Notes: generated from the sequence alone by a model not told the origin. 45,555 nucleotides of DNA from Xanthobacteraceae bacterium (GCA_020441545.1 JAGRLZ010000151.1:1-45555), one strand, 5' to 3'; shown: positions 9,603 through 18,666, numbered from the stretch's first letter. Program-made: numbers and translations.

Positions 9603-10787
9603 TCAGCCCTGCTCCACCGTGAATGTCATGCCGGCATGATCCGACAGCCGCTTGATCAGCCGGTGCCCGAGCGCGGCCCCCGGAGTCCAGATGCCCCCCG
9701 GCACGTCGGACGCTTCCCGCACCAGGCAGATCGCGCTTTCGGCGATCATCTTCGAGGTGCAGGCATAGCCGGGATCGCGGTCGCCGGTCACGACGGCGCG
9801 GACCTGCCGGCCATCCGGCGCAAGCCCGAGGAAAAGGAGATCGAAGAACCCCGTTTCACGCTCTTCCTTCGATGGCCCCTCGCCCGGCTTCGGCCCGCCC
9901 TGCGCGCCCAGCTTGTTGTTCGCGGCGATGATCGCCTTCGCGGTGGCCTCGCCGGTCTCCTGGGGCCCGGCGACGATCATCTCGTCGTAGACGAAATCCT
10001 GTCCGTAGGGAAAACCCAGCAGGAAGTTCGAGCGATGGACGTTGCGGGTGTTGATGTTCGCCATGACGAACGGCGCCACCCACATGTCGAGGTCTTCGTC
10101 GAACAGCGGTTTGTTGCCGGGCGGCTGCTTCGGCCCCTCGAAACCCGGTGTCAGCACGAAAGGATCGCGCAGCATCGGCAGCAGCGTGGGATCGTTGGCG
10201 GCCGCGGCGAAGATTGCCTTCATGCTCGCCGCGGTCCCGCCGGAGAAGGTGCCCTTCATCTTGCGCACCCGGCCCTTGACGCGGCTGACCGGCGCGCCAA
10301 ACGCCTTTTCCGCGGCGTCCTGAAGGAAGAACACGCCGAGCTCGAAGGGAATCGAATCGTAGCCGCATGAGAACAGGATGCGCGCGCCGGACGCCTGCGC
10401 CGCCGCCTGATGCGCATCGATCATCTGCCGCATCCACACCGGCTCGCCGCACAAATCGAGATAATCGGTGCCGCTCGCAACGCAGGCGGCCACCAGATCG
10501 GTGCCGTAGAGCTGATACGGCCCCACCGTCGTCAGCACCGCCCTGGTCCGCGCCAGCATATCCTTGAGGGACGCCGGATCGGACGCATCCGCGGCGATCA
10601 GCGGGACATCCTTCGGCGCGCCGATCTCGTCGCGCACGGCGGCAAGCTTTTCGAGACTGCGCCCGGCCATGGCCCATTTGAGATCGCCCGGCGCGCCGGA
10701 ACGCGACCCCAGATATTCGGCGACGAGCCGGCCGGTGAAGCCGCTGGCGCCGTAGACGACGATATCGAACTCTGCCGAGGGCTTCAT
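9603..10787 (-). CDS. Saccharopine dehydrogenase family NAD(P)-binding reductase
   Basis: A 394-residue protein of the saccharopine-dehydrogenase-like / trans-acting enoyl reductase family. The N-terminal Rossmann fold has DIVVYGASGFTGRLVAEYL (residues 8-26), with the GxxGxxG dinucleotide motif. GPYQLYG, DLCGEPVWMRQM and SCGYDSIPFELG further along are family signatures of the membrane-associated oxidoreductases related to human SCCPDH and mycobacterial Rv2449c. It probably reduces or oxidises a lipid-linked substrate, not saccharopine. The start is supported by GGAG nine bases upstream. It is convergent with the polysaccharide polymerase, with a dispersed repeat between. The true substrate is unknown. 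Confidence 0.85.
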   Translation of the reverse strand: MKPSAEFDIVVYGASGFTGRLVAEYLGSRSGAPGDLKWAMAGRSLEKLAAVRDEIGAPKDVPLIAADASDPASLKDMLARTRAVLTTVGPYQLYGTDLVAACVASGTDYLDLCGEPVWMRQMIDAHQAAAQASGARILFSCGYDSIPFELGVFFLQDAAEKAFGAPVSRVKGRVRKMKGTFSGGTAASMKAIFAAAANDPTLLPMLRDPFVLTPGFEGPKQPPGNKPLFDEDLDMWVAPFVMANINTRNVHRSNFLLGFPYGQDFVYDEMIVAGPQETGEATAKAIIAANNKLGAQGGPKPGEGPSKEERETGFFDLLFLGLAPDGRQVRAVVTGDRDPGYACTSKMIAESAICLVREASDVPGGIWTPGAALGHRLIKRLSDHAGMTFTVEQG

Positions 10788-10960
10788 TGATGGGCTCCGA
10801 AAAGATGAAATGGACGTGGCATCAAGCTTTTGTCATTGCGGGCGCAGCGAAGCAATCCTGAAAGGCCAAGCATATCGGATGGCCGGCCGCTCCCGCTGGC
10901 GCAACAGCGGCATCAAGCGCGGCCGTCATGGCGCTACGAAGGTTCTTTATGGCAAAACAG

Positions 10961-11761
10961 CTATTTCTTGCCGTAGGACACGCCCATGCCGGCCCGCACA
11001 TCGTTCTGGATGCCGTAGGGCGCAATCGGATAGCGCAGGCCGTTCCTGGAGAGCTGCTTCATGCCCTCGACGGCCTTGGCGAGATGCGCCGGCGACAGCG
11101 CCATCAGCATCTCCTCGTCCGGCACGCCGCCATAGCGCCGCTCGGCGAAGCACGGCAGCGACAGGCTCGGCTCGCCGGTCGCCAGCGCCCGCCCCCAGGA
11201 ATCGGCGCAGGCGGTTTCGCCGACCACGCCCCATTCGAACTTCTTGTAGCCGACATATTGCAGGCCGTTGATGAGGATAATCATCTGGCCCGGCGTCGCA
11301 TAGACAAGGCAGATATCCGGCGGATCGAGTCGCCCGCTCGTCAGCGGACTCACCGCCATCGCCTCATAGCGCCCGTAAGGCACCACGGTCAGCGCCTCCT
11401 GACGCTTCTGCGCATCCGCCTGCGTGCCGTGCCAGACGCCGACATAGGACTCTCCGGCGAGCCACTTCTCGTCGCGCGGCGACAGCCCGATCACGGCACG
11501 GCACTGCGCGCCGACGAGATCATCGGAGGTGATGCCGACCGTCCAGCCCAGCCGCGACGCCATGCTGACGATCTGGTCGGTGGTGTGGACCGCATTGGGC
11601 CGCCGGACCTTCGGGATCGCCTCCATCTCGGCCACGGTCGCGAACATCTTCATGCCGATCACGGTGGTCTTCAGCCTCAGCAGGCTGTTGAGGTCGGCCA
11701 CCATGGCCTGAAGATCGAGCGGCTGCCCGGCCGAGGTTGCGTGTTTGACGTCTTGTTGCAT
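10961..11761 (-). CDS. DUF169 domain protein
   Basis: A 266-residue soluble protein. The segments LLRLKTTVIGMKMF, GITSDDLVGAQCRAVIGL, DICLVYATPGQMIILINGLQ and the Cys-bearing GETACADSWGRALATGEPSL match the DUF169 (COG2043) family, which is widely distributed but functionally uncharacterised. No signal peptide or membrane helix. The ATG giving MQQDVKH is preferred because GGGAG lies nine to ten bases upstream; an in-frame start at 11791 would add ten residues. It is on the same strand as the SDR upstream (117-bp gap) and the saccharopine-dehydrogenase-like gene downstream (173-bp gap), so the three could form a loose transcription unit. I assign no function. Confidence 0.75.
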   Translation of the reverse strand: MQQDVKHATSAGQPLDLQAMVADLNSLLRLKTTVIGMKMFATVAEMEAIPKVRRPNAVHTTDQIVSMASRLGWTVGITSDDLVGAQCRAVIGLSPRDEKWLAGESYVGVWHGTQADAQKRQEALTVVPYGRYEAMAVSPLTSGRLDPPDICLVYATPGQMIILINGLQYVGYKKFEWGVVGETACADSWGRALATGEPSLSLPCFAERRYGGVPDEEMLMALSPAHLAKAVEGMKQLSRNGLRYPIAPYGIQNDVRAGMGVSYGKK

Positions 11762-11878
11762 GATGGAAGCTCCCGAGACTCTTTCGGTCATCTTAGAGGA
11801 ATTCCAACGCGAACGACAAATGCGGCGTGTGGTCGCCGGATTCGGCGAAGCGCATACGATGGCATCGCGCAGATGAGG

Positions 11879-12862
11879 CTATCCCAGCTTCCAGCCGATC
11901 TCGGTCGCAAACCGGGCGTGGAAATCCGGCTCGTAGGCTTCCTCCGGCGTGTTCCGGACCCACGCATCGAGACGCTCGGCATCGTGGCCGACGAGAATGC
12001 GCCAGCGCTCGGCCTTGACGCCGTCGAGGATCACCTTCGCGGCGGCGGCGGCGGTCATCGGCGCCTCCTCGCGAAAACTCCGCTCGCGTTCGGCAACCAT
12101 CGCCTGCACCGCCTCGTCGGTCAGCACCGATGGCTCGACGCCGGCCGCGATGAAGCGCGTCCGTGCCTGCGCGATCTCGTCCGGCGACAACGTGTCCTGG
12201 CCGGCGCCGGACTGGATGGTATCGCTCTGGATCTTGCGCGAGTTGGCGGCGATCGAGGTGCCGATGTGCCCCGGCATCACCACCGAGCATTTGATGTGCG
12301 GCGCATTGAGGCGCAGGTCCGTGATGAGCGCCTCGGTGAATCCCTTCACCGCGAATTTCGCCGCGCTGTAGGCGGTGTGGGGGACGGTCGGGCCGAGCGA
12401 GGCCCAGAAGCCGTTGACGCTGCTGGTATTGACGATATGCCCCGCGTCGGCCTTCTCCAGCATCGGCATGAATGCGCGCGTGCCGAAATAAACGCCGCCC
12501 CAGCAGATGTTGAACGTGCGCTCCCACTGCGCGCGGGTGTTGGTGAAGAGGCTTCCGCCGCCGCCGATCCCCGCATTGTTGAACAGCAGGTGGATCCGGT
12601 CGGTCTGCTGCTGCTCGGCGACCTCGTCGCGGAAGCGCAGCATCTGCTCCTCGTCCGAGACGTCGGCAAGATGCGTCGTGATGCGCAGGCCCTGCGGAAG
12701 CTTGTCCGCCTCGCAAAGGCGCCTGGTCTCGTCCATCGCGGCGCGCGAGACGTCGCACATCGCGATATTGCATCCCTCGGCGACGAGCTGGCGCGCGAGT
12801 TCACGCCCCATCCCCGTACCGCCGCCGGTGATGACGGCAATCCTGCCTGCGAAATCTTTCAT
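11879..12862 (-). CDS. Classical SDR oxidoreductase
   Basis: A 327-residue short-chain dehydrogenase/reductase. The cofactor motif TGGGTGMG is at residues 12-19, NNAG at 95-98, and the catalytic triad is Ser148 with Y165-SAA-K169. D37 in MCDVSR after the second beta strand suggests NAD preference. It is longer than the usual ~250 residues because of a C-terminal extension rich in Arg/Glu (about 225-300). Family members of this length act on varied alcohols and steroids; the substrate cannot be inferred. Same strand as the DUF169 gene downstream. The start has only a weak ribosome site. Confidence 0.87.
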   Translation of the reverse strand: MKDFAGRIAVITGGGTGMGRELARQLVAEGCNIAMCDVSRAAMDETRRLCEADKLPQGLRITTHLADVSDEEQMLRFRDEVAEQQQTDRIHLLFNNAGIGGGGSLFTNTRAQWERTFNICWGGVYFGTRAFMPMLEKADAGHIVNTSSVNGFWASLGPTVPHTAYSAAKFAVKGFTEALITDLRLNAPHIKCSVVMPGHIGTSIAANSRKIQSDTIQSGAGQDTLSPDEIAQARTRFIAAGVEPSVLTDEAVQAMVAERERSFREEAPMTAAAAAKVILDGVKAERWRILVGHDAERLDAWVRNTPEEAYEPDFHARFATEIGWKLG

Positions 12863-13270
12863 GAAACGACCATGCCTTCCGGATTGAGCTGCCTGCGCAG
12901 CGGATCATCGCCGCGGAATATGAGCCCGCTGTCATTCAAGGTCTATCCTCGCGCAGGCGTTCTTTCAATTCCGCAGCCGGCTGTCCGGCACCGGGACAGC
13001 CCCCGGGGGCCAGGCTTTCAGCCCCGCCCCCGAGTCCGGCCCCAAGCCCTGCCCCAAACCCGGACCCGCGCCCTGACCCAAGCCCTGACCCAAGCCCGGC
13101 TCCAAGTTCTACTCCAGGGCATCACGATTGGTTGTCCGCCCCGGCCACGGCGGCCCTGTCGCAAGGAATCGCATGCGATCGGGTGGATGGTCTTGCATCC
13201 GCGCCTTCAACGGCTCAGAAACAGGTATCGTTCACGAGTTCACATCCGCCAGATCGCGACCATCCCCGAT
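12863..13270. other. 408-bp gap between SDR and CLC genes
   Basis: No gene is supported here. The plus frame is open throughout, but its translation is low-complexity and lacks family motifs, and the CLC homology begins only at the ATG at 13271. The gap contains a cytosine-rich 12-bp tandem array (13039-13110) and presumably the divergent promoters of the SDR and CLC genes. No clear -35/-10 pair is seen. Confidence 0.7.
13039..13110. repeat. Six-unit 12-bp degenerate tandem array
   Basis: Six consecutive 12-bp units follow a consensus near GACCCAAGCCCT; the first is GCCCCAAGCCCT and the last GCTCCAAGTTCT. The plus strand is strongly C-rich with almost no G runs, so the array shows strand asymmetry. 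The flanks (13018-13038) look like decayed units. Two of the three plus frames through it are closed or low-complexity, so coding is unlikely. Confidence 0.85.
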
Positions 13271-14587
13271 ATGAAAAGCAGCCCTTCCATTCGCCACCGA
13301 AGGCTCATCAAGGTCACCTCCGCGAAGTGGCAGCGCCGCGCCATTTTCCTGTGCGGCGGGCTTGCCATCGGGGTCGCGGCGATCGGGCTCGCATTCATGG
13401 CCGACCAGGTGCAGGAGGCGTTCGCGCGGCTGCTGGCGAAATGGCACTATGCCTCGCTGCTCGTCACGCCGGCCGGCTTCATGCTGTCGGTCTTCCTGAC
13501 CAATCGCTATTTCCAGAACGCGCAAGGCAGCGGCATTCCACAGGCCATCGCCGCACGCCAGCTGACGGACCTGGCCGCGCGCGGCCGGCTGGTCTCGATC
13601 CGCATCGCGATCGGCAAGATCCTGATGACGCTGCTCGGCCTGTTGTGCGGCGCTTCGGCGGGACGTGAAGGACCGACCGTTCAGGTTGGCGCCTCCATCA
13701 TGTTCGCGGCCGGCCGCATGTCGCCGCGCCGCCAGCCCGGCCTGATCCTGGCGGGCGCGGCCGCGGGCGTCGCCGCTGCCTTCAATACGCCGCTGGCGGG
13801 GATCGTGTTCGGCATCGAGGAAATGAGCCGGACCTTCGAGGTCCGCACCAGCGGCCTGATTATCGCCGCGGTCATCGCCGCGGGCCTGACCTCCCTGGGG
13901 CTGGTTGGAAACTACAGCTACTTCGGAACCAGCCCGACGATGCTGCAACATGGCACGGACTGGATCGCGGTGCCGATCTGCGGGGTGATCGGCGGACTGG
14001 CGGGCGGCCTCTTCAGCCGCATCGTCATCACCATGGCGCAGGGGCTGTCCGGTCCAATGGGGCGCACGATCAAGCGTCACGCGATCGTCTTCGCCGGCGT
14101 ATGCGGACTGGGCGTGGCATTGTGCGGGCTCGCCTCCGACAACACGATCTTCGGAACCGGCTACCTGCAGGTGAAGGGCGCGCTCGAAAGCGGAGCACCG
14201 CTGCCGGAAAGCTTCGGCATCCTCAAATTCGTCGCGACGACGCTGTCTGCCATCAGCGGCATTCCGGGCGGCATCTTCTCGCCCTCGCTTGCCGTCGGGG
14301 CCGGCCTGGGCCTCAACGTGGCACACCTCTTCCCGTCGGCCCCGCTCGCCGCGATCATCCTGCTCGGCATGGTGTCCTACTTTGCCGGGGTCGTGCAGGC
14401 GCCCATCACGGCTTTCGTGATCGTCACCGAAATGACCGAAAATCACGCCATGGTGGTCCCGCTGATGGCGGCATCGATGATTGCCTATGCGACCTCCCGC
14501 CTCGTCTGCAGCGAGGGCATCTACCACGCGCTGGCCAAGGGTTACCTGGCGAACAGGCCGGATTCAGCTCCGCTCCGCGTCGTCTGA
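13271..14587 (+). CDS. CLC family chloride/proton antiporter
   Basis: A 438-residue inner-membrane CLC protein, close to the usual bacterial length. The three selectivity-filter signatures are present: GSGIP (86-90), GREGP (131-135) containing the external gating glutamate E133, and GIPGGIFSP (about 335). The internal proton glutamate of transporters is kept as the second Glu of FGIEEM (E184). This supports H+/Cl- exchange, not a passive channel. A membrane-helix pattern runs from about residue 22 to 425. The open frame continues more than 2 kb upstream without a stop, but nothing there resembles CLC. ATG 13271 was chosen by homology; MKSSPS is a plausible short cytoplasmic tail. Confidence 0.92.
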   Translation: MKSSPSIRHRRLIKVTSAKWQRRAIFLCGGLAIGVAAIGLAFMADQVQEAFARLLAKWHYASLLVTPAGFMLSVFLTNRYFQNAQGSGIPQAIAARQLTDLAARGRLVSIRIAIGKILMTLLGLLCGASAGREGPTVQVGASIMFAAGRMSPRRQPGLILAGAAAGVAAAFNTPLAGIVFGIEEMSRTFEVRTSGLIIAAVIAAGLTSLGLVGNYSYFGTSPTMLQHGTDWIAVPICGVIGGLAGGLFSRIVITMAQGLSGPMGRTIKRHAIVFAGVCGLGVALCGLASDNTIFGTGYLQVKGALESGAPLPESFGILKFVATTLSAISGIPGGIFSPSLAVGAGLGLNVAHLFPSAPLAAIILLGMVSYFAGVVQAPITAFVIVTEMTENHAMVVPLMAASMIAYATSRLVCSEGIYHALAKGYLANRPDSAPLRVV

Positions 14588-14660
14588 TCCGCGCTGTCCA
14601 ATCCGTGTTGTTCGGGCGCGACGATCCCTGTCCGTTTCATCGAAACGGCGAAAGGCCATT

Positions 14661-14692
14661 GGTTGTCGTATTGATGGGTTGTCGTATTGATG
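14661..14692. repeat. Perfect 16-bp direct duplication
   Basis: Two identical adjacent 16-bp units, GGTTGTCGTATTGATG, lie in the gap between the CLC gene and tRNA-Pro. The copies are perfect, so the duplication looks recent. Confidence 0.9.
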
Positions 14693-14795
14693 CGGACCCG
14701 CACCCCGCCCGGGTCAGGCCCGAGGACATGCCTCGTTCGAAAACGCGGTAGCGTCCGCTCGGCGCGGGAGGCGGTGCCTTGCTCGCCAGCGGCAT

Positions 14796-14851
14796 CAATC
14801 GACGGGCGCCAATCGAGGGGCGCCAATCGAGGGGCGTCAATCGAGGGGTTG
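14796..14851. repeat. Four-unit 14-bp tandem array next to tRNA-Pro
   Basis: Four adjacent 14-bp units follow the form CAATCGAGGGGCGC; unit 1 has GACGGG, and unit 4 ends in TTG. The array ends ten bases from the encoded CCA end of tRNA-Pro. The 14-bp period is not a multiple of three, which argues against coding. Confidence 0.9.
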
Positions 14852-14861
14852 CGTGAGCGAA

Positions 14862-14939
14862 TGGTCGGAGCGGCGGGATTCGAACCCACGACCCCTAGTC
14901 CCCCAGACTAGTGCGCTAACCGGGCTGCGCCACGCTCCG
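14862..14939 (-). tRNA. tRNA-Pro (GGG)
   Basis: Read on the minus strand, the gene gives a full cloverleaf of 78 nt including an encoded CCA. The acceptor stem is CGGAGCG pairing with CGCTCCG. The anticodon stem is CTAGT/ACTAG around the loop CTGGGGG, so the anticodon is GGG. The T arm is GTGGG-TTCGAAT-CCCGC. The discriminator base is A. It reads the codons CCC and CCU. It sits between the CLC gene and the MerR gene; I found no repeat of its 3' end elsewhere in the window and no integrase, so there is no sign that it serves as an integration site here. Confidence 0.97.
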
Positions 14940-15006
14940 TGCCATTACGGCTGTGTTCCTAGCGGCGATCCGGCCGCTACGCAAGCCACCATCGCCGCTT
15001 CAGCCG

Positions 15007-15648
15007 CTAGATCGCCGGGGCCGCGGGCTCGGTGCCATTCAGGGCCTCGTCGAGCAACTGACGGCAGGTCCGAAGGTCCGTGAGGACGACCTTGAGCTGT
15101 TCGATCGCCTGCCATCGCTGCTCGCGCGATGCGACGCCAACCTCGGCGGACAGTCGCGCTCCGGGGTCGGGCTCGGTGGCGAAGACCGGCTCGGCCCGCT
15201 GTTCCGGCTCGTCGGCATCGTCCGGCGCGGCATCGTCCGCCGCTTCCGCCTCGATCTCGTCGTCGGCATCCTCAACGACGGCATCCTCAACGACGGCCGT
15301 ATCGTCCTCGGCCGCCTCGGCGGACGGCGGCTCCTGGCGCTCGTTCCCGCCACGCCCCGTCGTCGGCCTGGTGCCCGTGCCGAGCCCCTGAACCGCCTTG
15401 ACGCCCTGCTCCTTGAGAATGCGCTGCACGCCGCGGATCGTATAGCCCTCGCCATAGAGAAGCTGGCGAATGCCCTTGAGCAGATCGATGTCGTCGGGGC
15501 GATAGTAGCGGCGTCCGCCGCTGCGCTTCATCGGCCTGATCTGGGCGAAGCGCGTTTCCCAGAAACGCAGGACATGCTGCGGCACGTCGAGGTCGTCGGC
15601 CACCTCGCTGATGGTTCGAAATGCATCCGGCGCCTTGTCCAAATGCAC
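15007..15648 (-). CDS. MerR-family regulator with acidic tail
   Basis: A 213-residue transcription factor. The N-terminal winged helix has [20 protein letters not shown] (12-31) and the wing [18 protein letters not shown] (40-57). Then comes a short helix ending in [13 protein letters not shown] (75-87). The following region, about 113-155, is highly acidic and low-complexity, with the doubled motif [13 protein letters not shown] final helical stretch (about 175-213) closes the protein. No metal-binding cysteines are present, so it is not a classical metal sensor. In many alphaproteobacteria this gene follows ihfA and plsX/fabH; here it lies 233 bp downstream of ihfA on the same strand. Its targets are unknown to me. 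Confidence 0.85.
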   Translation of the reverse strand: MHLDKAPDAFRTISEVADDLDVPQHVLRFWETRFAQIRPMKRSGGRRYYRPDDIDLLKGIRQLLYGEGYTIRGVQRILKEQGVKAVQGLGTGTRPTTGRGGNERQEPPSAEAAEDDTAVVEDAVVEDADDEIEAEAADDAAPDDADEPEQRAEPVFATEPDPGARLSAEVGVASREQRWQAIEQLKVVLTDLRTCRQLLDEALNGTEPAAPAI

Positions 15649-15730
15649 GCTCCTTTCCGATGGAGACAGCGTGATGGAATCGATTCAGCGAATCCATCCG
15701 ATCCGCCGCGAGGATACGCCATCGCACGGC

Positions 15731-15848
15731 GAATTCAAAACTACTGAATTCAAAACCACGGACCGGGAAGAAAAGTCCGGCAAGAAAAACTGGGCAAGAA
15801 AAACTGGGCGAGAAACATCGGGCGAGAAAAGATGCGTGAGAAAAACGC
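15731..15848. repeat. Two adjoining tandem arrays (15-bp x2 and 14-bp x6)
   Basis: Between merR and ihfA there is first a 15-bp direct duplication beginning GAATTCAAAAC (15731-15745 and 15746-15760), then six 14-bp units (15765-15848). The second array has two identical central copies of GGCAAGAAAAACTG and more diverged flanking units such as GGCGAGAAACATCG. The plus strand is purine-rich. Fourteen is not a multiple of three, so a coding role is unlikely. Confidence 0.88.
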
Positions 15849-15881
15849 GCGGAGATAAAGATGCGCGGATACGCGCTTGCG

Positions 15882-16229
15882 TTACACCGGATGCGAGCCG
15901 TCGCCGGCCTGGCCCGCGCCCTTGCCGGTGCCATTGGCATTGATCCGCTGCTTCAGAATCGCGGACGGCTTGAAGACCATGACCCGTCGCGGTGAAATCG
16001 GCACCTCGGTTCCCGTCTTGGGATTCCGCCCGATACGCTGGCCTTTCCTGCGCACCATGAACGAGCCGAAAGACGAGAGCTTCACGGTCTCGCCCCGCTC
16101 CAGGCAATCGGTGATTTCCTTCAGCACCAGTTCAACGAACGCCGACGACTCCGTGCGCGACAGGCCAACCTTCTGGTAGACAGCCTCGCACAGATCGACA
16201 CGGGTAACGGTTTTGCTGGTTCCACTCAT
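15882..16229 (-). CDS. ihfA: Integration host factor subunit alpha
   Basis: A 115-residue DNA-bending protein of the HU/IHF fold that pairs with IHF-beta (gene not in the window). The N-terminal helices are [19 protein letters not shown] and [19 protein letters not shown]. The beta arm is [20 protein letters not shown] followed by [10 protein letters not shown]. The C-terminal tail (about 20 residues, Gly/Asn-rich) extends beyond the E. coli protein. ATG 16229 is preferred: the frame can start at a TTG at 16241, but GGGGCAGG lies just before the ATG. It lies 136 bp downstream of fabH in the conserved alphaproteobacterial order. Confidence 0.94.
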   Translation of the reverse strand: MSGTSKTVTRVDLCEAVYQKVGLSRTESSAFVELVLKEITDCLERGETVKLSSFGSFMVRRKGQRIGRNPKTGTEVPISPRRVMVFKPSAILKQRINANGTGKGAGQAGDGSHPV

Positions 16230-16365
16230 CGCCTGCCCCAACTCACGGCGAACATATTTTTCGCAATGGAAACTATGAGCTTAGGGCACGTGGGTCAACA
16301 GCACACATTGATGCCATTGCATCTTTACGGCGCGCATCGGCGGGTGCCGACGGCAAGCCGGAGAC

Positions 16366-17343
16366 TTACCAGCGCACCAGGGCGGAACCCCAGGTGAAGC
16401 CGCCGCCCATTGCCTCCAGCAGCAGCAGATCGCCGCGCTTCACGCGACCGTCCGCCACCGCGGTGCAAAGCGCCAGCGGGATCGAGGCGGCGGAGGTGTT
16501 GCCGTGCCGGTCGACGGTCAGCACCACCTTCTGCGGCGCGATATGCAGCTTGTGCGCCGAGGCGTCGATGATGCGCTTGTTGGCCTGGTGCGGGATGAAC
16601 CAGTCGACGTCCTCCGCGCTGGTTCCGGTGGCGTTGAAGGCATCGACGATCACGTCGGTAATCATGCCGACCGCGTGCTTGAACACCTCGCGGCCTTCCA
16701 TGCGCAGGTGGCCGACCGTCTGAGTGGACGACGGGCCGCCGTCCACGAAAAGCTTGGCCTTGTGGCGACCGTCCGAGCGCAGATGCGTGGTCAGCACGCC
16801 GCGGTCGGATGGCGCCCCCGGCTGCTGCTGGGCGTCGAGCACGATCGCGCCGGCGCCGTCGCCGAACAGCACGCAGGTGCCGCGGTCGCTCCAGTCGAGA
16901 ATGCGCGAGAAGGTCTCGGCGCCGATGACGAGCGCGCGCCTGAAGTTGCCGCTGCGGAGCAAACTGTCGGCCGTGGCCAACGCGAAGACGAAGCCGGAGC
17001 AGACCGCTTGCAGGTCGAACGCGGCGCCATGATTGATGCCGAGGCCGTTCTGGACGGCAACGGCGGAGGCCGGGAAGGTATTGTCCGGCGTCGAGGTGGC
17101 GAGCACGATCAGGTCGATCGACTGCGCGTCGACGCCGGCATCGGCGAGCGCCGCCTGGGCCGCCTTGATGGCCAGATGGGAGGTGAACTCCCCCTCGGCC
17201 GCGATGTGGCGTTCGCGGATGCCGGTGCGCTGCACGATCCACTCGTCCGAGGTGTCGACCTTGGCCGCCAGTTCGGCGTTGGTGAGAACTTTCTCCGGCA
17301 AATATGAGCCACAGCCGAGAACGACCGAGCGTGTCATCGTCAC
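16366..17343 (-). CDS. fabH: 3-oxoacyl-ACP synthase III (FabH)
   Basis: A 325-residue condensing enzyme that starts fatty acid synthesis by joining acetyl-CoA to malonyl-ACP. The catalytic triad is visible: Cys115 in LQAVCSGF, His252 in FIPHQANKR and Asn282 in HGNTSAAS. Length is normal. The gene overlaps the plsX stop by four bases. I chose the GTG at 17343 because AGGAGG stands seven bases upstream; the ATG two codons later would be 13 bases from it. The plsX-fabH-ihfA order links phospholipid and fatty acid initiation. Confidence 0.97.
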   Translation of the reverse strand: MTMTRSVVLGCGSYLPEKVLTNAELAAKVDTSDEWIVQRTGIRERHIAAEGEFTSHLAIKAAQAALADAGVDAQSIDLIVLATSTPDNTFPASAVAVQNGLGINHGAAFDLQAVCSGFVFALATADSLLRSGNFRRALVIGAETFSRILDWSDRGTCVLFGDGAGAIVLDAQQQPGAPSDRGVLTTHLRSDGRHKAKLFVDGGPSSTQTVGHLRMEGREVFKHAVGMITDVIVDAFNATGTSAEDVDWFIPHQANKRIIDASAHKLHIAPQKVVLTVDRHGNTSAASIPLALCTAVADGRVKRGDLLLLEAMGGGFTWGSALVRW

Positions 17344-18401
17344 GAAACAGCCTCCTGCGCGGCAGGCATCAGGGCCAGCGCGCTGTCGTCGCTATTGAGC
17401 ATTTGATTGATCTTGGTGAGGAGATCGTAGCGGACCATCTCATAGCCAACATCCACCGCATAGGCAAAGCCTTCCGCGTTGGTGCCGCCATGGCTCTTGA
17501 CCACGATTCCGTTAAGTCCGAGGAGCACGCCGCCGTTCGATTTGTTCGGATCGAGCTTGTCGCGCAGGGCCTTGAAGGCGTGCCGCGCGAAGAGATAGCC
17601 CAGCTTCGTCCGCCAGGTCCGGGACATCGCGCTGCGCAGGAATTCGGCCATCTGGCGCGCCGTTCCCTCCGCCGCCTTCAGGGCGATGTTGCCGCTGAAG
17701 CCCTCGGAGACGATCACGTCGGCATCGCCGCGGCCGATCCCGTCGCCCTCGACGAAGCCGATGAATTCGAGCTGCGGCATGTCCGTCCGCCGCAGCAGGT
17801 CGGCCGCCTCGCGAACCTCCTCGCCGCCCTTGACCTCCTCGACACCGATATTGAGCAGGCCGACCGTCGGGCGCTCGATGTCGAACAGCACGCGCGCCAT
17901 GGCGCTGCCCATCACCGCGAGCGTCACCAGGTGGTGGGCGTCGCCGCCGATGGTGGCGCCGAGGTCCAGCACCACGGAATCGCCGCGCGCCGTGGGCCAG
18001 ACCGCCGCGATCGCGGGGCGATCGATCCCCGGCAGGGTGCGCAGGTTGAACCGCGCCATCGCCATCAGGGCGCCGGTGTTGCCGGCCGATACCGCGACAT
18101 CCGCCTCGCCCTTCTTGACCGCGTCGATGGCCAGCCACATCGACGAGTTCTTGCGGCCGCGCCGCAGGGCCTGGCTCGGCTTTTCCTTCATGCTGATGAC
18201 GACATCGGTATGCACGACGCGGCTGACCGCCTTGAGCGCCGGATGGGCGGCAAGCTCGTGCTCGATCTGCGCGGCATCGCCGAACAGCAGGAATTCGCTG
18301 TCCGGGTGGCGGATCAGCGAGGTCGCGGCGCCGGGAATGACGACCGACGGCCCGAAGTCGCCTCCCATGGCGTCAAGCGCAATTCGAACCTTTTTCGCCA
18401 T
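17340..18401 (-). CDS. plsX: Phosphate acyltransferase PlsX
   Basis: A 353-residue enzyme that converts acyl-ACP and phosphate to acyl-phosphate, the donor used by PlsY for glycerolipid synthesis; it associates peripherally with the membrane. The N-terminal signature [13 protein letters not shown] (6-18), [11 protein letters not shown] (about 100) and [13 protein letters not shown] are typical. Full length. It overlaps fabH by four bases at its 3' end. Upstream, DUF177 lies 265 bp away on the same strand, the usual alphaproteobacterial arrangement; rpmF, found at this place in enterobacteria, is absent. Confidence 0.97.
   Translation of the reverse strand: MAKKVRIALDAMGGDFGPSVVIPGAATSLIRHPDSEFLLFGDAAQIEHELAAHPALKAVSRVVHTDVVISMKEKPSQALRRGRKNSSMWLAIDAVKKGEADVAVSAGNTGALMAMARFNLRTLPGIDRPAIAAVWPTARGDSVVLDLGATIGGDAHHLVTLAVMGSAMARVLFDIERPTVGLLNIGVEEVKGGEEVREAADLLRRTDMPQLEFIGFVEGDGIGRGDADVIVSEGFSGNIALKAAEGTARQMAEFLRSAMSRTWRTKLGYLFARHAFKALRDKLDPNKSNGGVLLGLNGIVVKSHGGTNAEGFAYAVDVGYEMVRYDLLTKINQMLNSDDSALALMPAAQEAVS
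17351..17356 (-). promoter_or_regulatory. Strong Shine-Dalgarno deciding the fabH GTG start
   Basis: A perfect AGGAGG lies inside the 3' end of plsX, seven bases before the fabH GTG, which overlaps the plsX stop. This spacing favours the GTG over the nearby ATG and points to translational coupling of the two genes. Confidence 0.75.
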
Positions 18402-18666
18402 CTACGTCCTGGAAACTGTCTGTCGCGATCTAGGAGCCGCGGTCTTGAGAGCGCCTTGCCGGTCCCGGGGCCGCCCCGGAGCCGGATCAGCCACCGCACG
18501 ACGGGGCCCGGCGGAATGCGGCGCCGCACCCAACCAGGTGCGACAATAACGAGTCCCCGGCCCGATACAACATCTTGACCCGGCGCGGCGCAAGTGCCGG
18601 GCTCCGCCAGGAGAATCAGTTGGACGAAATACCCGTCCGCGCAAGACCCTCCTCCATCCGGCGGAA

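Noticed and set aside
10928-14587. A 1219-codon plus-strand open frame ending in the CLC antiporter, suggesting a giant fusion protein.
   Set aside because: Residues before 13271 are Arg/Ala/His-rich shadow translation antisense to the DUF169 and SDR genes. The CLC family begins near 13271, so only 13271-14587 is kept.
14862-14939. tRNA-Pro as the attachment site of an integrated island covering the polysaccharide and CLC genes.
   Set aside because: No integrase, no direct repeat of the tRNA 3' end elsewhere in the window, and no clear change in base composition at a boundary.
15765-15848. The 14-bp repeats as a CRISPR-like array.
   Set aside because: Units are contiguous with no spacers and drift in sequence, and there are no cas genes.
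18402-18666. rpmF or another small gene between DUF177 and plsX.
   Set aside because: The 80-codon minus frame is Arg/Pro-rich without L32 features, and no other frame looks coding.
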